The notes under the pieces were generated by a model. The model was not told the origin of the DNA. It worked only from the letters and a program-made list of their open reading frames with translations, and searched no databases. A program made the translations under genes and the position numbers. Shown here in pieces: positions 8,328 to 17,445 of a stretch of DNA of 64,000 bases. This stretch comes from Yoonia sp. I 8.24 (GTDB taxonomy: Bacteria > Pseudomonadota > Alphaproteobacteria > Rhodobacterales > Rhodobacteraceae), in the NCBI RefSeq assembly GCF_022096995.1, contig NZ_JACXGQ010000008.1:87593-151592 (forward strand). The letters are read 5' to 3'. Each line of letters starts with the position of its first letter. Position 1 is the stretch's first letter.

Positions 8328-8613
8328 GCCATTTTGCTTTCATTGCCTCAAATAAAGCCTCGGCAAGGCCGATCCCCCCCGATTTTACCATCTCATTTGC
8401 CTGAGCTTCGCGCAGGAACGATCCAAAGTGTTCTTCTCCAGCACCGCCTCCGAACGCGTTGACTTGGGTGCCAAGCCCAGTGGATTTTAGCATTTCGGCC
8501 AAAAACGATACCTCAAGTTGCTGCGCGGCCGCATGCAGTTTCGCATCGTTTTGTATGTAGTCAGGCAAGGTGGGCGCCGGTCGGGGGGCAGGTAACACTG
8601 GCGTGGTTGTCAT
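8320..8613 (-). CDS. flgJ: Rod-binding protein, FlgJ N-terminal domain only
   Basis: This 97-residue protein matches the rod-binding (N-terminal) domain of FlgJ: LHAAAQQLEVSFLAEMLKST, a Gly-rich turn, then EEHFGSFLREAQANEMVKSG and GIGLAEALFEAMK. The muramidase domain present in enterobacterial FlgJ is absent, as in other alphaproteobacteria. Peptidoglycan cleavage for rod passage must therefore come from another enzyme. It probably acts as a rod scaffold. It is divergent from fliK, with 102 bases between the starts. Confidence 0.82.
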   Translation of the reverse strand: MTTTPVLPAPRPAPTLPDYIQNDAKLHAAAQQLEVSFLAEMLKSTGLGTQVNAFGGGAGEEHFGSFLREAQANEMVKSGGIGLAEALFEAMKAKWHA

Positions 8614-8715
8614 CGGGTTCTCCGTAAATTTTTTTCACCTTGCCAGCGATCGGTAAACAATCAGTAAGTATTTGCGGCGAAAAAGAGCGGGTAAATAAAT
8701 TCAATCGGAGAGCCG

Positions 8716-9999
8716 ATGATACCCGTCTTGCAGCCAGAAGCGGCCAATACCATTGCGCTGACCCCAACCCATGGCGAACCCCTTGCGGTTGCTAATGAGG
8801 CGTTGACGTTCGCCGACTTGTTAAATGGGCTTACGGCGGGTGAAGGTGGTGAAGATACGGAACAGGCCGAGGTTGCCGTTGCGCCAGAGGCGGCCGAGAT
8901 CAGCCTAGATCAGGATGATGATATTTCGCTTGGTGAAATATTGGGCGCGGTTGCGCATCCGATGCCGCCAAACATGGGGCGCGGTGAAGGACAGCAAATT
9001 GAGGTCAAGCCTGCTGCCAGTTCTGCGCCCATTGAGAATGGGCCAATTTCGCGAGACGGTATTGCCATAAAGACTCCGCCGAATGAGGCACCTGAGACAC
9101 ATGAACGGCTTGTCCTTGAAAGACAGCTAATACTTTCGGCAGAGCAATCGGTTACGCGCAGGGTTAAGGACATTCCACAAACTGTGGCCGGGCCGCAAAC
9201 TGATCCGCAAGATACGTTAAAGATGGTGCGCGACGGTCGTTTTGATACACAGAAAACATCACCAATTGAGGGACTGGAAGCCCCAAAAACAGTGCAAGGG
9301 GCCGGTCTAGACGCGTCAAAACTCACGCAGATCAAACCCGAACAGGGTCAGAATTCACCGGTGGCGGATCAAAGCCGACCTGTATCAAGGCGGCAGTTGC
9401 AGGAATTGGCCCCAGCTTCGCAAAATGATCTTGTCTCACGCGCGGCTCATCCCGCAATGACGGCACCTATTGTCGCGGCATTTCAACGAGAAACGCCTAC
9501 TGCATATGTTCCCGCAGTGCCTACCGAAATTGAACCTTTGTTTGTCGCGCATGCAGATCGCGCGGTGCAGACCCAAGCGCTTGTAAGCCAGCCGTCGGTG
9601 TCAACGCAGGTCGATACGGCGCGTCATGTTGCATCGCAGATCGCTGTTGCAGTGACAGAGCGGGCAGGCCGCCCCACCGAAATCTCGCTTAACCCCGAAG
9701 AGCTGGGGCGCGTGCGAATGACAATGTCCGTGATCGATGCGGCCATTACATTGACTGTCTCCGCAGAGCGCCAAGAAACAACGGACCTTCTGCGCAAGCA
9801 TATTGAGACGCTGAGCCAAGAGTTTCGGGAACTTGGTTACAATGACATCTCGTTTTCCTTTGGGCAGCGTGAAAATGCTTCGCAGTCGGAGCAGCGTGAA
9901 ACTGACGGTTCATATGATCAAGCCGACGATGCCGAAGAGGTCTCAGTTCAGCAAGAAATTCAGATCGTAGGCACAAGCGGCTTGGATATCAAACTATAG
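8716..9999 (+). CDS. fliK: Flagellar hook-length control protein FliK
   Basis: FliK is exported during hook growth and switches the export gate from hook to filament substrates. The 427-residue protein has a long, Pro/Ala/Gln-rich, poorly conserved N-terminal ruler region. It has a compact C-terminal domain with the family core: ISLNPEELGRVRMTMSVID, then ITLTVSAERQETTDLLRKHI and ETLSQEFRELGYNDISFSF. It is followed after 9 bases by flgD, so hook-length control and hook capping are one transcription unit. Confidence 0.88.
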   Translation: MIPVLQPEAANTIALTPTHGEPLAVANEALTFADLLNGLTAGEGGEDTEQAEVAVAPEAAEISLDQDDDISLGEILGAVAHPMPPNMGRGEGQQIEVKPAASSAPIENGPISRDGIAIKTPPNEAPETHERLVLERQLILSAEQSVTRRVKDIPQTVAGPQTDPQDTLKMVRDGRFDTQKTSPIEGLEAPKTVQGAGLDASKLTQIKPEQGQNSPVADQSRPVSRRQLQELAPASQNDLVSRAAHPAMTAPIVAAFQRETPTAYVPAVPTEIEPLFVAHADRAVQTQALVSQPSVSTQVDTARHVASQIAVAVTERAGRPTEISLNPEELGRVRMTMSVIDAAITLTVSAERQETTDLLRKHIETLSQEFRELGYNDISFSFGQRENASQSEQRETDGSYDQADDAEEVSVQQEIQIVGTSGLDIKL

Positions 10000-10008
10000 G
10001 AGCCTTCC

Positions 10009-10671
10009 ATGGAAATAACCGACACGACACAGACTACTGCGACAACGGCCACGTCGTCCGCCGCGACGACAACCGGTATCAGCGCGGATTTTGAAATGTT
10101 TCTCAACATGTTGACGGTGCAAATGCAAAATCAGGACCCGCTCAATCCGGTCGATTCAACCGATTATGCGACGCAGCTTGCAACCTTTTCGGGGGTTGAA
10201 CAGGCGGTAATGACAAATGACCTGCTCAAAGCGCTGAGCGCGCAGTTAACGTCAGGCGGGCTTGCCGATATGGCAGCTTGGGTTGGCAAAGAAGCGCGCG
10301 CCGCGACACCTGCGTATTTTGATGGCCAGCCCGTCACATTGTCACCGAACCCAGCGGCACTCGCTGATCATGCCGAAGTCGTCGTGCGCAATGAGTTGGG
10401 GGTTGAGGTGCAGCGTTTTGAGGTTCCGATCAGTGCTGATCCGATTGAATGGGCAGGTGTGGATACAGGCGGCTACCCATTCGCAGATGGGCTCTATTCT
10501 TTCGAACTGACGAGCTCACTTGATGGTGAAATTCTGACCCAAGACGCGGTGGAAGTGTATAGTACCGTCACCGAAGTACGTGCGCAGGCAGGCGAGACGA
10601 TACTGATCCTAGAAGGTGATGTCGCCGTTGCGACATCGCAGGTCAGCGCGTTGCGTGATCCGGAAGCCTAA
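10009..10671 (+). CDS. flgD: Flagellar hook capping protein FlgD
   Basis: FlgD forms the scaffold cap at the tip of the growing hook. The 220-residue protein has a Thr/Ala-rich start, then the family signature FEMFLNMLTVQMQNQDPLNP with VDSTDYATQLATFSGVEQAV. A C-terminal FlgD Ig-like/tudor-type region follows. A GGAGCC site precedes the ATG. It is convergent with ubiB, overlapping that gene's stop region by 4 bases, and marks the end of the flagellar cluster here. Confidence 0.92.
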   Translation: MEITDTTQTTATTATSSAATTTGISADFEMFLNMLTVQMQNQDPLNPVDSTDYATQLATFSGVEQAVMTNDLLKALSAQLTSGGLADMAAWVGKEARAATPAYFDGQPVTLSPNPAALADHAEVVVRNELGVEVQRFEVPISADPIEWAGVDTGGYPFADGLYSFELTSSLDGEILTQDAVEVYSTVTEVRAQAGETILILEGDVAVATSQVSALRDPEA

Positions 10672-12197
10672 AGAACCGCACTGATCCATACCCCAAACCC
10701 GACGAGCCCAGCACCAAGAAGCATCCATTTTATGCCATCGGCGATCGTGTTTTGCGCAGGGGGGGGCGTTGGGTTGTTACGGCGGATCAGGGCCTCTTCG
10801 GCGATGCGGGGCAATTGCGGTCCAAACCGGGACAAGATCATCATGGTTTTGCCGAGGTCACGCAGCAGTGCTTTTGGCCCAATGCTCTGCTTTATGTAGT
10901 TTTCGACAACGGGCTTAGCATCTTGCCAAATGTTCATATGGGGATCGAGTGACCTGGCGACACCTTCAACAACAACCATGGTTCTTTGTAGCAAAATCAA
11001 TTCGGTACGGGTTTCCATGCCGAAACGTTCGGTCACTTCAAAGAGATAATTCAATAAGCGGGCCATAGAAATATGGCTGGCATCCATTCCAAATATCGGC
11101 TCGCCCACAGCGCGCAACGCACGGGCAAATTCGTCGACATCTTGGTCCGCCGGAACATAGCCGGCTTCGAAATGGACCTCGGCAACGCGCTGATAATCCT
11201 TGCGAATGAACCCAAAGAGGATCTCGGCGTAGACCCGGCGGGTGTATTCATCAATCCGCCCCATGATCCCAAAATCATAGGCAATGATATCGCCGTTCGC
11301 AGCGACTTTTAGATTGCCTTGGTGCATGTCGCCGTGGAAAAAACCGTCGCGCAACGCTTGGTTAAGAAACAGCTGCAGCACCCGTGTGGCAAGAACACTG
11401 CGGTCAAGGCCGGCAGCGTCAAGCGCTGAATTATCGCCAATACTCGCACCTTCCGCCCAATCAAGCGTCATCACACGACGGCTGGACAGGTGCCACCGTA
11501 TCCGCGGCACTTGAAAGCCTTCGTCACCTTCGGTGTTGGTCGCGAACTCTGCCGCGGCAGAGCTTTCCAACCGCAAATCCAGCTCGCCCATCACAATGCC
11601 TTCGAAATGGGTGACCACATCTATGGGGCGCAAGCGCCGCGAAGATGGGGAAAGAAACTCGATCGCGCGGGCCGCAAAGTAGAAGGCGTCGATGTCTTTG
11701 CGAAACGCTTTTTCGATGCCGGGACGCAGGACCTTTACGGCGACGGCTTCGCCGGTGTCTGCCAAATGTGCTTTGTGGACTTGGGCCAATGATGCGGCGG
11801 CGACGGGTTCCGAAAATGTAGTGAACAGATCATCGGTTGATGCGCCTAGTTCACTTTGGATCGCGGCCTTAGCCGCAGCCATTGAAAACGGCGGAAGCTG
11901 GTCCTGCAAGACCCGTAGTTGTTGCGCCATATCGTTGCCGACCACATCCGGGCGAGTCGAAAGAACTTGGCCAAATTTGATATAGGCGGGACCAAGTGCT
12001 GTCAGTGCCCTTGTCGCGGGGGGCATCGACATATCACCCTTGTAGCCAAGCCATTGAAACGGCCAGACCAAAACACGCAACGCGATACGCAGAACCGGCC
12101 CCGCGTCTAATGCGTCCAGAACAACCTTCATCGCGCCCGTTCGTTCAAACGTCGCACCCGTTCTGACCAGGCGGATAATGTTGTGAGGTCCGCGCAT
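10668..12197 (-). CDS. ubiB: Ubiquinone biosynthesis kinase-like protein UbiB
   Basis: UbiB is an atypical kinase-fold (ABC1/ADCK) membrane protein required for ubiquinone synthesis. I start at the ATG at 12197 (MRGPHNIIRLVRTG, 509 residues), one base after the ubiE stop; the longer frame would run into ubiE. The family marks are present: ALGPAYIKFGQVLSTRPDVV with the KxGQ motif, AVKVLRPGIEKAF, FFHGDMHQGNL and AYDFGIMGRID. A C-terminal hydrophobic segment (WMLLGAGLVGFGVWISAVL) probably anchors it in the membrane. Confidence 0.93.
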   Translation of the reverse strand: MRGPHNIIRLVRTGATFERTGAMKVVLDALDAGPVLRIALRVLVWPFQWLGYKGDMSMPPATRALTALGPAYIKFGQVLSTRPDVVGNDMAQQLRVLQDQLPPFSMAAAKAAIQSELGASTDDLFTTFSEPVAAASLAQVHKAHLADTGEAVAVKVLRPGIEKAFRKDIDAFYFAARAIEFLSPSSRRLRPIDVVTHFEGIVMGELDLRLESSAAAEFATNTEGDEGFQVPRIRWHLSSRRVMTLDWAEGASIGDNSALDAAGLDRSVLATRVLQLFLNQALRDGFFHGDMHQGNLKVAANGDIIAYDFGIMGRIDEYTRRVYAEILFGFIRKDYQRVAEVHFEAGYVPADQDVDEFARALRAVGEPIFGMDASHISMARLLNYLFEVTERFGMETRTELILLQRTMVVVEGVARSLDPHMNIWQDAKPVVENYIKQSIGPKALLRDLGKTMMILSRFGPQLPRIAEEALIRRNNPTPPPAQNTIADGIKWMLLGAGLVGFGVWISAVL

Positions 12198-12198
12198 A

Positions 12199-12951
12199 TT
12201 ACAGTTTCCAGCCTGAATGCAGCGCCGCAATGCCTAACGAGAGGTTGCGATATTTCGCATTTCCAAAGCCCGCAGTGCGTAGCATCCCCAAGAATGTGTC
12301 TTGGTCAGGGAAGTTGCGGATCGATTCGACGAGATATTGGTAACTATCACGGTCGCCCGCAATCAGCTGCCCCATGCGTGGGATGACGTTAAACGAATAG
12401 GCGTCATATGCGGCCTGCATCATCGGATTCGGCAGTTGGCTGAATTCCAGAACCATCAAACGTCCGCCTGGTTTGAGCACACGGTAAGCTTCGTTCAGCG
12501 CTTCTTGGGGGCGGGTCACGTTGCGAATGCCAAAGCTGATTGTGTAAACGTCAAATGTGTTGTTATCAAAAGGCAGGGCCATCGCGTCGCCGACAACCCA
12601 GTCCAGGCTGTCTGACATGCGTTCGGCTTCTGCGCGTTTGCGGCCCTCGACCAGCATGGATTCGGTAATATCAAGCACGGTCGAATGCCCGTGCCCGGCG
12701 CGTTTCAAGAAGCGGAACGAAATATCGCCCGTTCCACCCGCCACATCTAGCAGCCGTTGGCCGGGACGCGGCGCCAACCAATCCATCATCGCGTCTTTCC
12801 AAACGCGGTGGATGCCCACGGACATCACATCATTCATGATGTCGTATTTGCTTGCCACTGACGAAAACACGCCTTGCACGCGGCCTGCTTTTTCGCCTTC
12901 TGGTACGGTTTCGAACCCAAAATGGGTGGTTGTCTCTGGCTTGCCGGTCAT
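12199..12951 (-). CDS. ubiE: Ubiquinone/menaquinone C-methyltransferase UbiE
   Basis: UbiE carries out the SAM-dependent C-methylation in ubiquinone biosynthesis. The ATG at 12951 gives 250 residues starting [20 protein letters not shown], the usual Rhodobacteraceae start; the longer frame upstream is not conserved-looking. The SAM-binding motif [15 protein letters not shown] is at about residue 65. The later [20 protein letters not shown] block is the second UbiE signature. It is one base upstream of ubiB and divergent from the membrane-protein/mutM unit. Confidence 0.94.
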   Translation of the reverse strand: MTGKPETTTHFGFETVPEGEKAGRVQGVFSSVASKYDIMNDVMSVGIHRVWKDAMMDWLAPRPGQRLLDVAGGTGDISFRFLKRAGHGHSTVLDITESMLVEGRKRAEAERMSDSLDWVVGDAMALPFDNNTFDVYTISFGIRNVTRPQEALNEAYRVLKPGGRLMVLEFSQLPNPMMQAAYDAYSFNVIPRMGQLIAGDRDSYQYLVESIRNFPDQDTFLGMLRTAGFGNAKYRNLSLGIAALHSGWKL

Positions 12952-13043
12952 GTCAATCTTTCGCCCGAATACTGTCCCAAATGGGTTATACGCAGTTGAG
13001 GCAATAGACAAACTGTCAATCTGCCACGGGGGACCGAACAACC

Positions 13044-13676
13044 ATGCTGGGATCATTTTTTAGCGTTTTTGGGATCATTTTTTGGGTGGTGGTGCTTGGC
13101 GGGGGCTATTACCTATGGTTCCGTTTCAAAAAACGGGCGAACGGCCTCACCAACGTGCGCGACAGCAGCGGCCGCGAGGTTACCCAAACTCGGCTTGCTA
13201 AGACACAATTGGGTAATCTGCCCACTGATATTAGTTTAATCGCGGGTGTTGGAAAAAACGCCGCGCCGCAGCAGTCGCTAAATGAAACGGTTTTGCATCC
13301 GACAATTGGGTTGCGGCTGATCAGCCTTGGGGTGAGCGGGACACTGCTTTGGATGGTTTGGCTAAACGGCGCAGATTATGTGCCTGATGCCCCCTATCTA
13401 AAAGAGGTCGTGAGCGCAGTTGTTGCTTATAGCCTGCTGTATACGAACTTGTATGAACTTCGTTACGACCAGCATGGGGTTATTCACAAAGATTGGTTTT
13501 TCCGCGAGGTTGATTTTGCGTGGCGCGATATCGTCTCGCTGCGTGACAACGGGCACTACGCGTATATTGTGCGCACGGCAGATGGAAAGAAAGTCGAGGT
13601 GTTGAAATACCTTATCGGCATTCGCCCGTTTCTGACCTATGCGCACGCGCAAATCGAAAAGAACAGTGAGTCATAA
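13044..13676 (+). CDS. Membrane protein of unknown function
   Basis: I do not recognise a named family. The 210-residue product has an N-terminal membrane helix (about residues 4-24) followed by a basic KKR stop-transfer. A soluble stretch comes next, then two more hydrophobic segments (about 90-108 and 120-137). A C-terminal region resembles a bacterial PH-like fold by its pattern ([23 protein letters not shown]). Its stop overlaps the mutM start by one base (TAATG), so the two are translated together. A link to DNA repair is not implied. Confidence 0.6.
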   Translation: MLGSFFSVFGIIFWVVVLGGGYYLWFRFKKRANGLTNVRDSSGREVTQTRLAKTQLGNLPTDISLIAGVGKNAAPQQSLNETVLHPTIGLRLISLGVSGTLLWMVWLNGADYVPDAPYLKEVVSAVVAYSLLYTNLYELRYDQHGVIHKDWFFREVDFAWRDIVSLRDNGHYAYIVRTADGKKVEVLKYLIGIRPFLTYAHAQIEKNSES

Positions 13677-14527
13677 TGCCCGAACTGCCCGAAGTGGAAA
13701 CCGTCAAAGCTGGGATTGCTCCTGCGATGGAAGGCCAAATGATCGTGGCCGCGGATGTGAACCGCCCTGATCTGCGCTGGCCGTTTCCTGAGAATATGGC
13801 GACGCGGTTGAAAGATACCCGTGTTTTGGGCCTAAGGCGGCGATCAAAATATATTCTTGTGGATTTGGATAGCGGTGAAACGTTGCTTATCCACTTGGGC
13901 ATGTCGGGCCGGATGCTGGTGTCTGGCGTGAAAATCGGAGAATTCCATCATTCGCACCCCGTGCCTGCCAAGCATGATCATGTTGTGCTGCATATGGAAA
14001 ACGGGGCGCGGGTGACATTTAACGATGCGCGTCGTTTTGGGGCGATGGACCTGTTGGACACGGCGGCCCAAGAGGACCACTGGTTAATCCGCGATATTGG
14101 CCCGGAACCTTTGGGCAATGCATTTGACGAAACATATCTGATTGACCGGATGAAGGGGAAGAATACCGCAATCAAAACCGCCCTACTTGATCAACGAATC
14201 GTCGCGGGACTGGGCAATATCTATGTCTGCGAGGTCCTCTTTCGTGCCGGCATTCACCCCAAACGCAAAGCAGGACAAATTAGTGCCCGCCGCATCGCTA
14301 CTCTGGTGCCGTTAATCAGGGATGTCCTCTCCGAAGCAATCGCCGCTGGCGGGTCATCTTTGCGCGATTTTCGACAATCCGACGGTGAGTTGGGATATTT
14401 TCAGCATGTTTTTCAGGTCTACGGACAAGAGGGGAAATCATGCGTAACACCAGAATGTCAAAAGACAATTCAGCGAATCGTGCAATCGGGACGCTCAAGT
14501 TTCTTTTGCCCGCAATGCCAAAGATAG
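13676..14527 (+). CDS. mutM: Formamidopyrimidine-DNA glycosylase MutM (Fpg)
   Basis: MutM removes 8-oxoguanine and ring-opened purines from DNA, with AP-lyase activity. The 283-residue protein begins [12 protein letters not shown] after the initiator Met, so the catalytic N-terminal proline and following glutamate are present. The helix-two-turn-helix region contains [20 protein letters not shown]. The C-terminal zinc finger has its four cysteines (CVTPEC near 263 and CPQC at the end). Its start overlaps the upstream gene by one base. Confidence 0.95.
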   Translation: MPELPEVETVKAGIAPAMEGQMIVAADVNRPDLRWPFPENMATRLKDTRVLGLRRRSKYILVDLDSGETLLIHLGMSGRMLVSGVKIGEFHHSHPVPAKHDHVVLHMENGARVTFNDARRFGAMDLLDTAAQEDHWLIRDIGPEPLGNAFDETYLIDRMKGKNTAIKTALLDQRIVAGLGNIYVCEVLFRAGIHPKRKAGQISARRIATLVPLIRDVLSEAIAAGGSSLRDFRQSDGELGYFQHVFQVYGQEGKSCVTPECQKTIQRIVQSGRSSFFCPQCQR

Positions 14528-14589
14528 CTTGCACCGTTTTCCCCCTTTGCTAAGCACTAAGACAATTCGTGGTTACAGAAAGCACAAGC

Positions 14590-15366
14590 ATGGCCTTTGA
14601 AATGATCATTGTAGACATCAGTGATGCAATTGCGACAATCACATTGAACCGTCCCAATGCGATGAATGCCCTGAACGGGCCGTTGTTGCGTGAACTCTGC
14701 ACGGCGCTGGAACAAGCTGACGCAAACGACAAGGTGCGCTGCATCATCATCACCGGATCAGAGAAAGCTTTTGCCGCTGGCGCCGATATTTCTGAAATGT
14801 CGGACAAAAGTTTTGTTGATATGTACACGACGCGCTTTTTCGAGAGCGAAACCACCCGTTTTAACAACACACGCAAGCCAATTATTGCGGCTGTTGCTGG
14901 TTATGCGCTGGGCGGTGGCTGCGAATTGGCGATGATGTGTGATTTCATCCTTGCGGCGGATAACGCTAAATTTGGGCAGCCTGAAATCAATCTTGGTGTC
15001 ATCGCAGGCCTTGGCGGAACGCAGCGGTTGACGCGTTTTGTCGGCAAGGCCAAGTCGATGGAAATGCATCTGACAGGCCGCTTTATGGATGCGCAAGAGG
15101 CAGAAAGCAGCGGGCTTGCGAGCCGCGTGGTTCCCGCAAAAAAACTGATGGCCGAAGCACGCGCGACCGCAGAGAAAATCGCGGAGAAGTCCCAAATTGC
15201 CGTGATCGCCGCCAAGGAAGCCGTGGATCGGGCTTATGAAACGACCTTGGCTGAAGGTTTGCGGTATGAACGGCGGTTGTTTCAGTCGTTGTTTGCGACA
15301 GAAGACCAGTCCGAAGGCATGGCCGCCTTTCTTGAAAAGCGTGAACCCCAATTTCGCGACCGTTAA
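14590..15366 (+). CDS. Enoyl-CoA hydratase
   Basis: This crotonase-family enzyme hydrates trans-2-enoyl-CoA in fatty-acid beta-oxidation. The 258-residue form from ATG 14590 begins [20 protein letters not shown]; a GTG at 14569 would add seven residues. It has the oxyanion-hole segment [11 protein letters not shown] and the second core block [20 protein letters not shown]. The catalytic Glu positions fall in [20 protein letters not shown], both glutamates being present. It is monocistronic by spacing. Confidence 0.9.
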   Translation: MAFEMIIVDISDAIATITLNRPNAMNALNGPLLRELCTALEQADANDKVRCIIITGSEKAFAAGADISEMSDKSFVDMYTTRFFESETTRFNNTRKPIIAAVAGYALGGGCELAMMCDFILAADNAKFGQPEINLGVIAGLGGTQRLTRFVGKAKSMEMHLTGRFMDAQEAESSGLASRVVPAKKLMAEARATAEKIAEKSQIAVIAAKEAVDRAYETTLAEGLRYERRLFQSLFATEDQSEGMAAFLEKREPQFRDR

Positions 15367-15485
15367 AGTTTTAACTAAACTGGAGGTTGCCTTATTGATG
15401 ACGTTTTCCACCTAAACCATATCTTTATAATCGAATCGAGCGAGTTCAATGGCTTGATTAGTGGAAGTATTAGGAAAGGGAAGAC

Positions 15486-16424
15486 ATGTCATATTTTGGG
15501 GCACCCATTTTGCCGGCCGCTTCGGTCTCGTTGTCGGTTCTTTTGCAGACAGGTGATGCCACCGCCGATCAATTCTTGGACCATTTTATTCAGATCGAAC
15601 AAACGGCCATTATTTCGGACTATGGTGCGGCGAATCGTGTTGTCGCGGCAGATCTTTTGCGAACTCTTTCACAAGAGATACCCGCCGCTGTTTGCTACCT
15701 TTCGCATGATGTGGACGTCGAAGAAGCACGCGAATTGCTTAGCGCTAGTATCGCGCATTTTGATCTTGCGATCGTCGCTTTGCGCGATGGAAATGAGAAC
15801 CTTGGTATTATCGGCGCAGAGCGTTTACCGCAGGTTGTGCGTGAAATTAATGAGTTGATCCACGTGTGGGAGCCCATTCATGATGCTGCCATAAGCGTAT
15901 TGAATGAACCTCGCGATCTTGATGCGGCGATGCTGGTCTATGCTTCAGCTGACCCAATGCTGGATGCGACCTATCATCTATTGGTAGAAATCGAGGCCGA
16001 ATACTCTAACCCGGTCGAACTGCTGCAATCTGATATGCTTAATCTTGAAGTGTCGGGGCGCATGGCAATGTTTACTCAGCGTATTGCATATGAATCTTGC
16101 CGGACATGGGCTGGCGAAGGTAACGAAGAAATGGTTGCAGATTTGCATAAAACGATTGGGCATTTTGAAGCGAGCATGGAGGGGTTAACCAACGGGCTTC
16201 CTGAGCTCGGCCTGCGCCCAGCGCCGACACCTGAAATTGCGGCGTCGCTCGATGAAATCGCGCAAGACTGGTCTGATATTCGTAGAATTTTGGACGCCGT
16301 GTCGGCGGGCGAGACAACAAGTATTGAAGACCGGACTGCGCTCTATCATTTGTTAGCGGTGAAGCTGCACAAAATCGAAGAGCTAGAGGAATTGTATCAG
16401 GACTATTCAAAGCGGGTGTATTGA
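15486..16424 (+). CDS. Soluble tandem PilJ/NarX-sensor-like protein
   Basis: The 312-residue product appears to contain two copies of a four-helix sensor-type module. The second copy has the hallmark LEVSGRMAMFTQRIAYESC (about residues 186-204), the pattern seen in PilJ and nitrate-sensor N-terminal domains. The first copy (about 45-110) is divergent but aligns: ADLLRTLSQEIPAAVCYLSH with ASIAHFDLAIVALRDGNENL, against KTIGHFEASMEGLTNGLPEL. There is no transmembrane helix, HAMP, kinase or methyl-accepting domain. The N-terminus (about residues 5-22) could be a weak signal peptide. Function unknown; a periplasmic or accessory sensor is possible. Confidence 0.6.
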   Translation: MSYFGAPILPAASVSLSVLLQTGDATADQFLDHFIQIEQTAIISDYGAANRVVAADLLRTLSQEIPAAVCYLSHDVDVEEARELLSASIAHFDLAIVALRDGNENLGIIGAERLPQVVREINELIHVWEPIHDAAISVLNEPRDLDAAMLVYASADPMLDATYHLLVEIEAEYSNPVELLQSDMLNLEVSGRMAMFTQRIAYESCRTWAGEGNEEMVADLHKTIGHFEASMEGLTNGLPELGLRPAPTPEIAASLDEIAQDWSDIRRILDAVSAGETTSIEDRTALYHLLAVKLHKIEELEELYQDYSKRVY

Positions 16425-16502
16425 TCTTGTAAATTGGCGTTGCATTGTTGATGAAAGTGGCCTATGCGCTGCGGCGTACATGCGCGTGAGGCCCGCTTTG
16501 GC

Positions 16503-16519
16503 CAGAACAACCGGTTCTG
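16503..16519 (+). promoter_or_regulatory. rpsT: Hairpin in rpsT leader
   Basis: A six-base stem (CAGAAC/GTTCTG) with a five-base loop lies about 60 bases upstream of the rpsT start. Ribosomal protein S20 controls its own translation in Escherichia coli, so a leader element is conceivable here. The stem alone is weak evidence. Confidence 0.3.
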
Positions 16520-16581
16520 AACCCGGTCGGGGCTTATTGCGCTATTGAATTTTAATTTGACCCGACGAAGGGAAAGACCTC

Positions 16582-16845
16582 ATGGCAAATACACCACAAG
16601 CGAAAAAACGCGCTCGTCAGAACGAAGCACGTTTCGCAGTCAACAAAATGCGCCGTTCACGTATCCGCACATACCTGCGTTTTGTTGAAGAAGCGATTGC
16701 ATCTGGCGACAAAGACGCCGCAACCGCAGCATTGAAAGCGGCACAGCCAGAATTGATGCGCGGTGTCACAAAAGGCGTTGTTCACAAAAACACAGCCGCG
16801 CGCAAAATCTCGCGCTTGGCGTCACGTGTGAAAGCGATCGCATAA
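16582..16845 (+). CDS. rpsT: 30S ribosomal protein S20
   Basis: S20 is a small, basic protein of the 30S body that binds 16S rRNA early in assembly. The 87-residue sequence has the family start [20 protein letters not shown] and conserved [20 protein letters not shown] near the C-terminus. A GAAGGGAAAG ribosome-binding site precedes the ATG. It is followed by an intrinsic terminator and then dnaA, an order common in Rhodobacterales. Confidence 0.97.
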   Translation: MANTPQAKKRARQNEARFAVNKMRRSRIRTYLRFVEEAIASGDKDAATAALKAAQPELMRGVTKGVVHKNTAARKISRLASRVKAIA

Positions 16846-16882
16846 GCATTCTGATTCTATACCGCCTTGGCGGATTTTTGCT

Positions 16883-16917
16883 AAAAGACGCGTCCGTAAC
16901 AGGGCGCGTCTTTTTTT
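16883..16917 (+). terminator. rpsT intrinsic terminator
   Basis: A stem with arms AAAAGACGCG and CGCGTCTTTT encloses a short loop and is followed by a run of T residues on the + strand. It lies about 40 bases after the rpsT stop and ends the rpsT transcript. Confidence 0.9.
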
Positions 16918-17445
16918 GCGCAAGTGTTGTGTTTTTGCGCTTAATTTCTCCGATTTTCGCGGACAGATAGATTCTTTTCACGCAATCTTAGAGTCAAGGA
17001 CGATGTTGTGTTGAAGCCTCGGCAAAGAGCTTGCTAGTTTAGCTGAGCGATTCACATCGTTCCGGGGGGACATGAGGGATTGGCAGTATGTTGGTGCAGA
17101 ATAGCTTTGTTTTTCTGCGCTAAATTGTACTGTCACAAATCTCATGCTGCGCTGGCGGGTGCTACATCATTCTTTGTAGCTACCGCAAACAACGCAGGTC
17201 TGCACGGTTATCAAAGGCTGCTCTTTGGTGATCTTGTCGGTTATGTTGCCTTGTCTGCCGCTCAGGCGTCTTGCTGCCAAATTTGCTTGGCATGTAAGCG
17301 TCCAGGCCTATGAAATTGACAAACAAGACTTGTTTAAGTGGGGACACGCTTAAGCACAGGTGATCTTTTGTCTTTTGAAACATGTGGATCGTTTGGGGCG
17401 CTTGCCTCAAAGGTGGCGACATGTGTGTGGGGACATATATCTAAG
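16918..17445. other. Intergenic region upstream of dnaA
   Basis: These 528 bases contain no convincing gene. Near dnaA there is a dyad TTAAG-N10-CTTAA (17334-17353) and a nine-base direct repeat GTGGGGACA at 17338-17346 and 17427-17435. Nothing matches the DnaA box TTATCCACA in all nine positions; the best is the complement of 17388-17402 with about seven of nine. Either dnaA promoter/operator elements or part of a replication origin could be here. The sequence does not decide between them. Confidence 0.45.

Noticed and set aside
14758..15411. 217-codon minus-strand frame opposite the enoyl-CoA hydratase gene
   Set aside because: It is antisense to a secure gene and its protein resembles no family.
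17080..17313. 77-codon frame in the rpsT-dnaA gap
   Set aside because: It lacks a ribosome-binding site and any motif, and its unusually Cys/Ala-rich sequence looks random.
16846..17445. Replication origin call
   Set aside because: The location beside dnaA is suggestive, but no cluster of DnaA boxes is present, and Rhodobacterales origins need not be next to dnaA.
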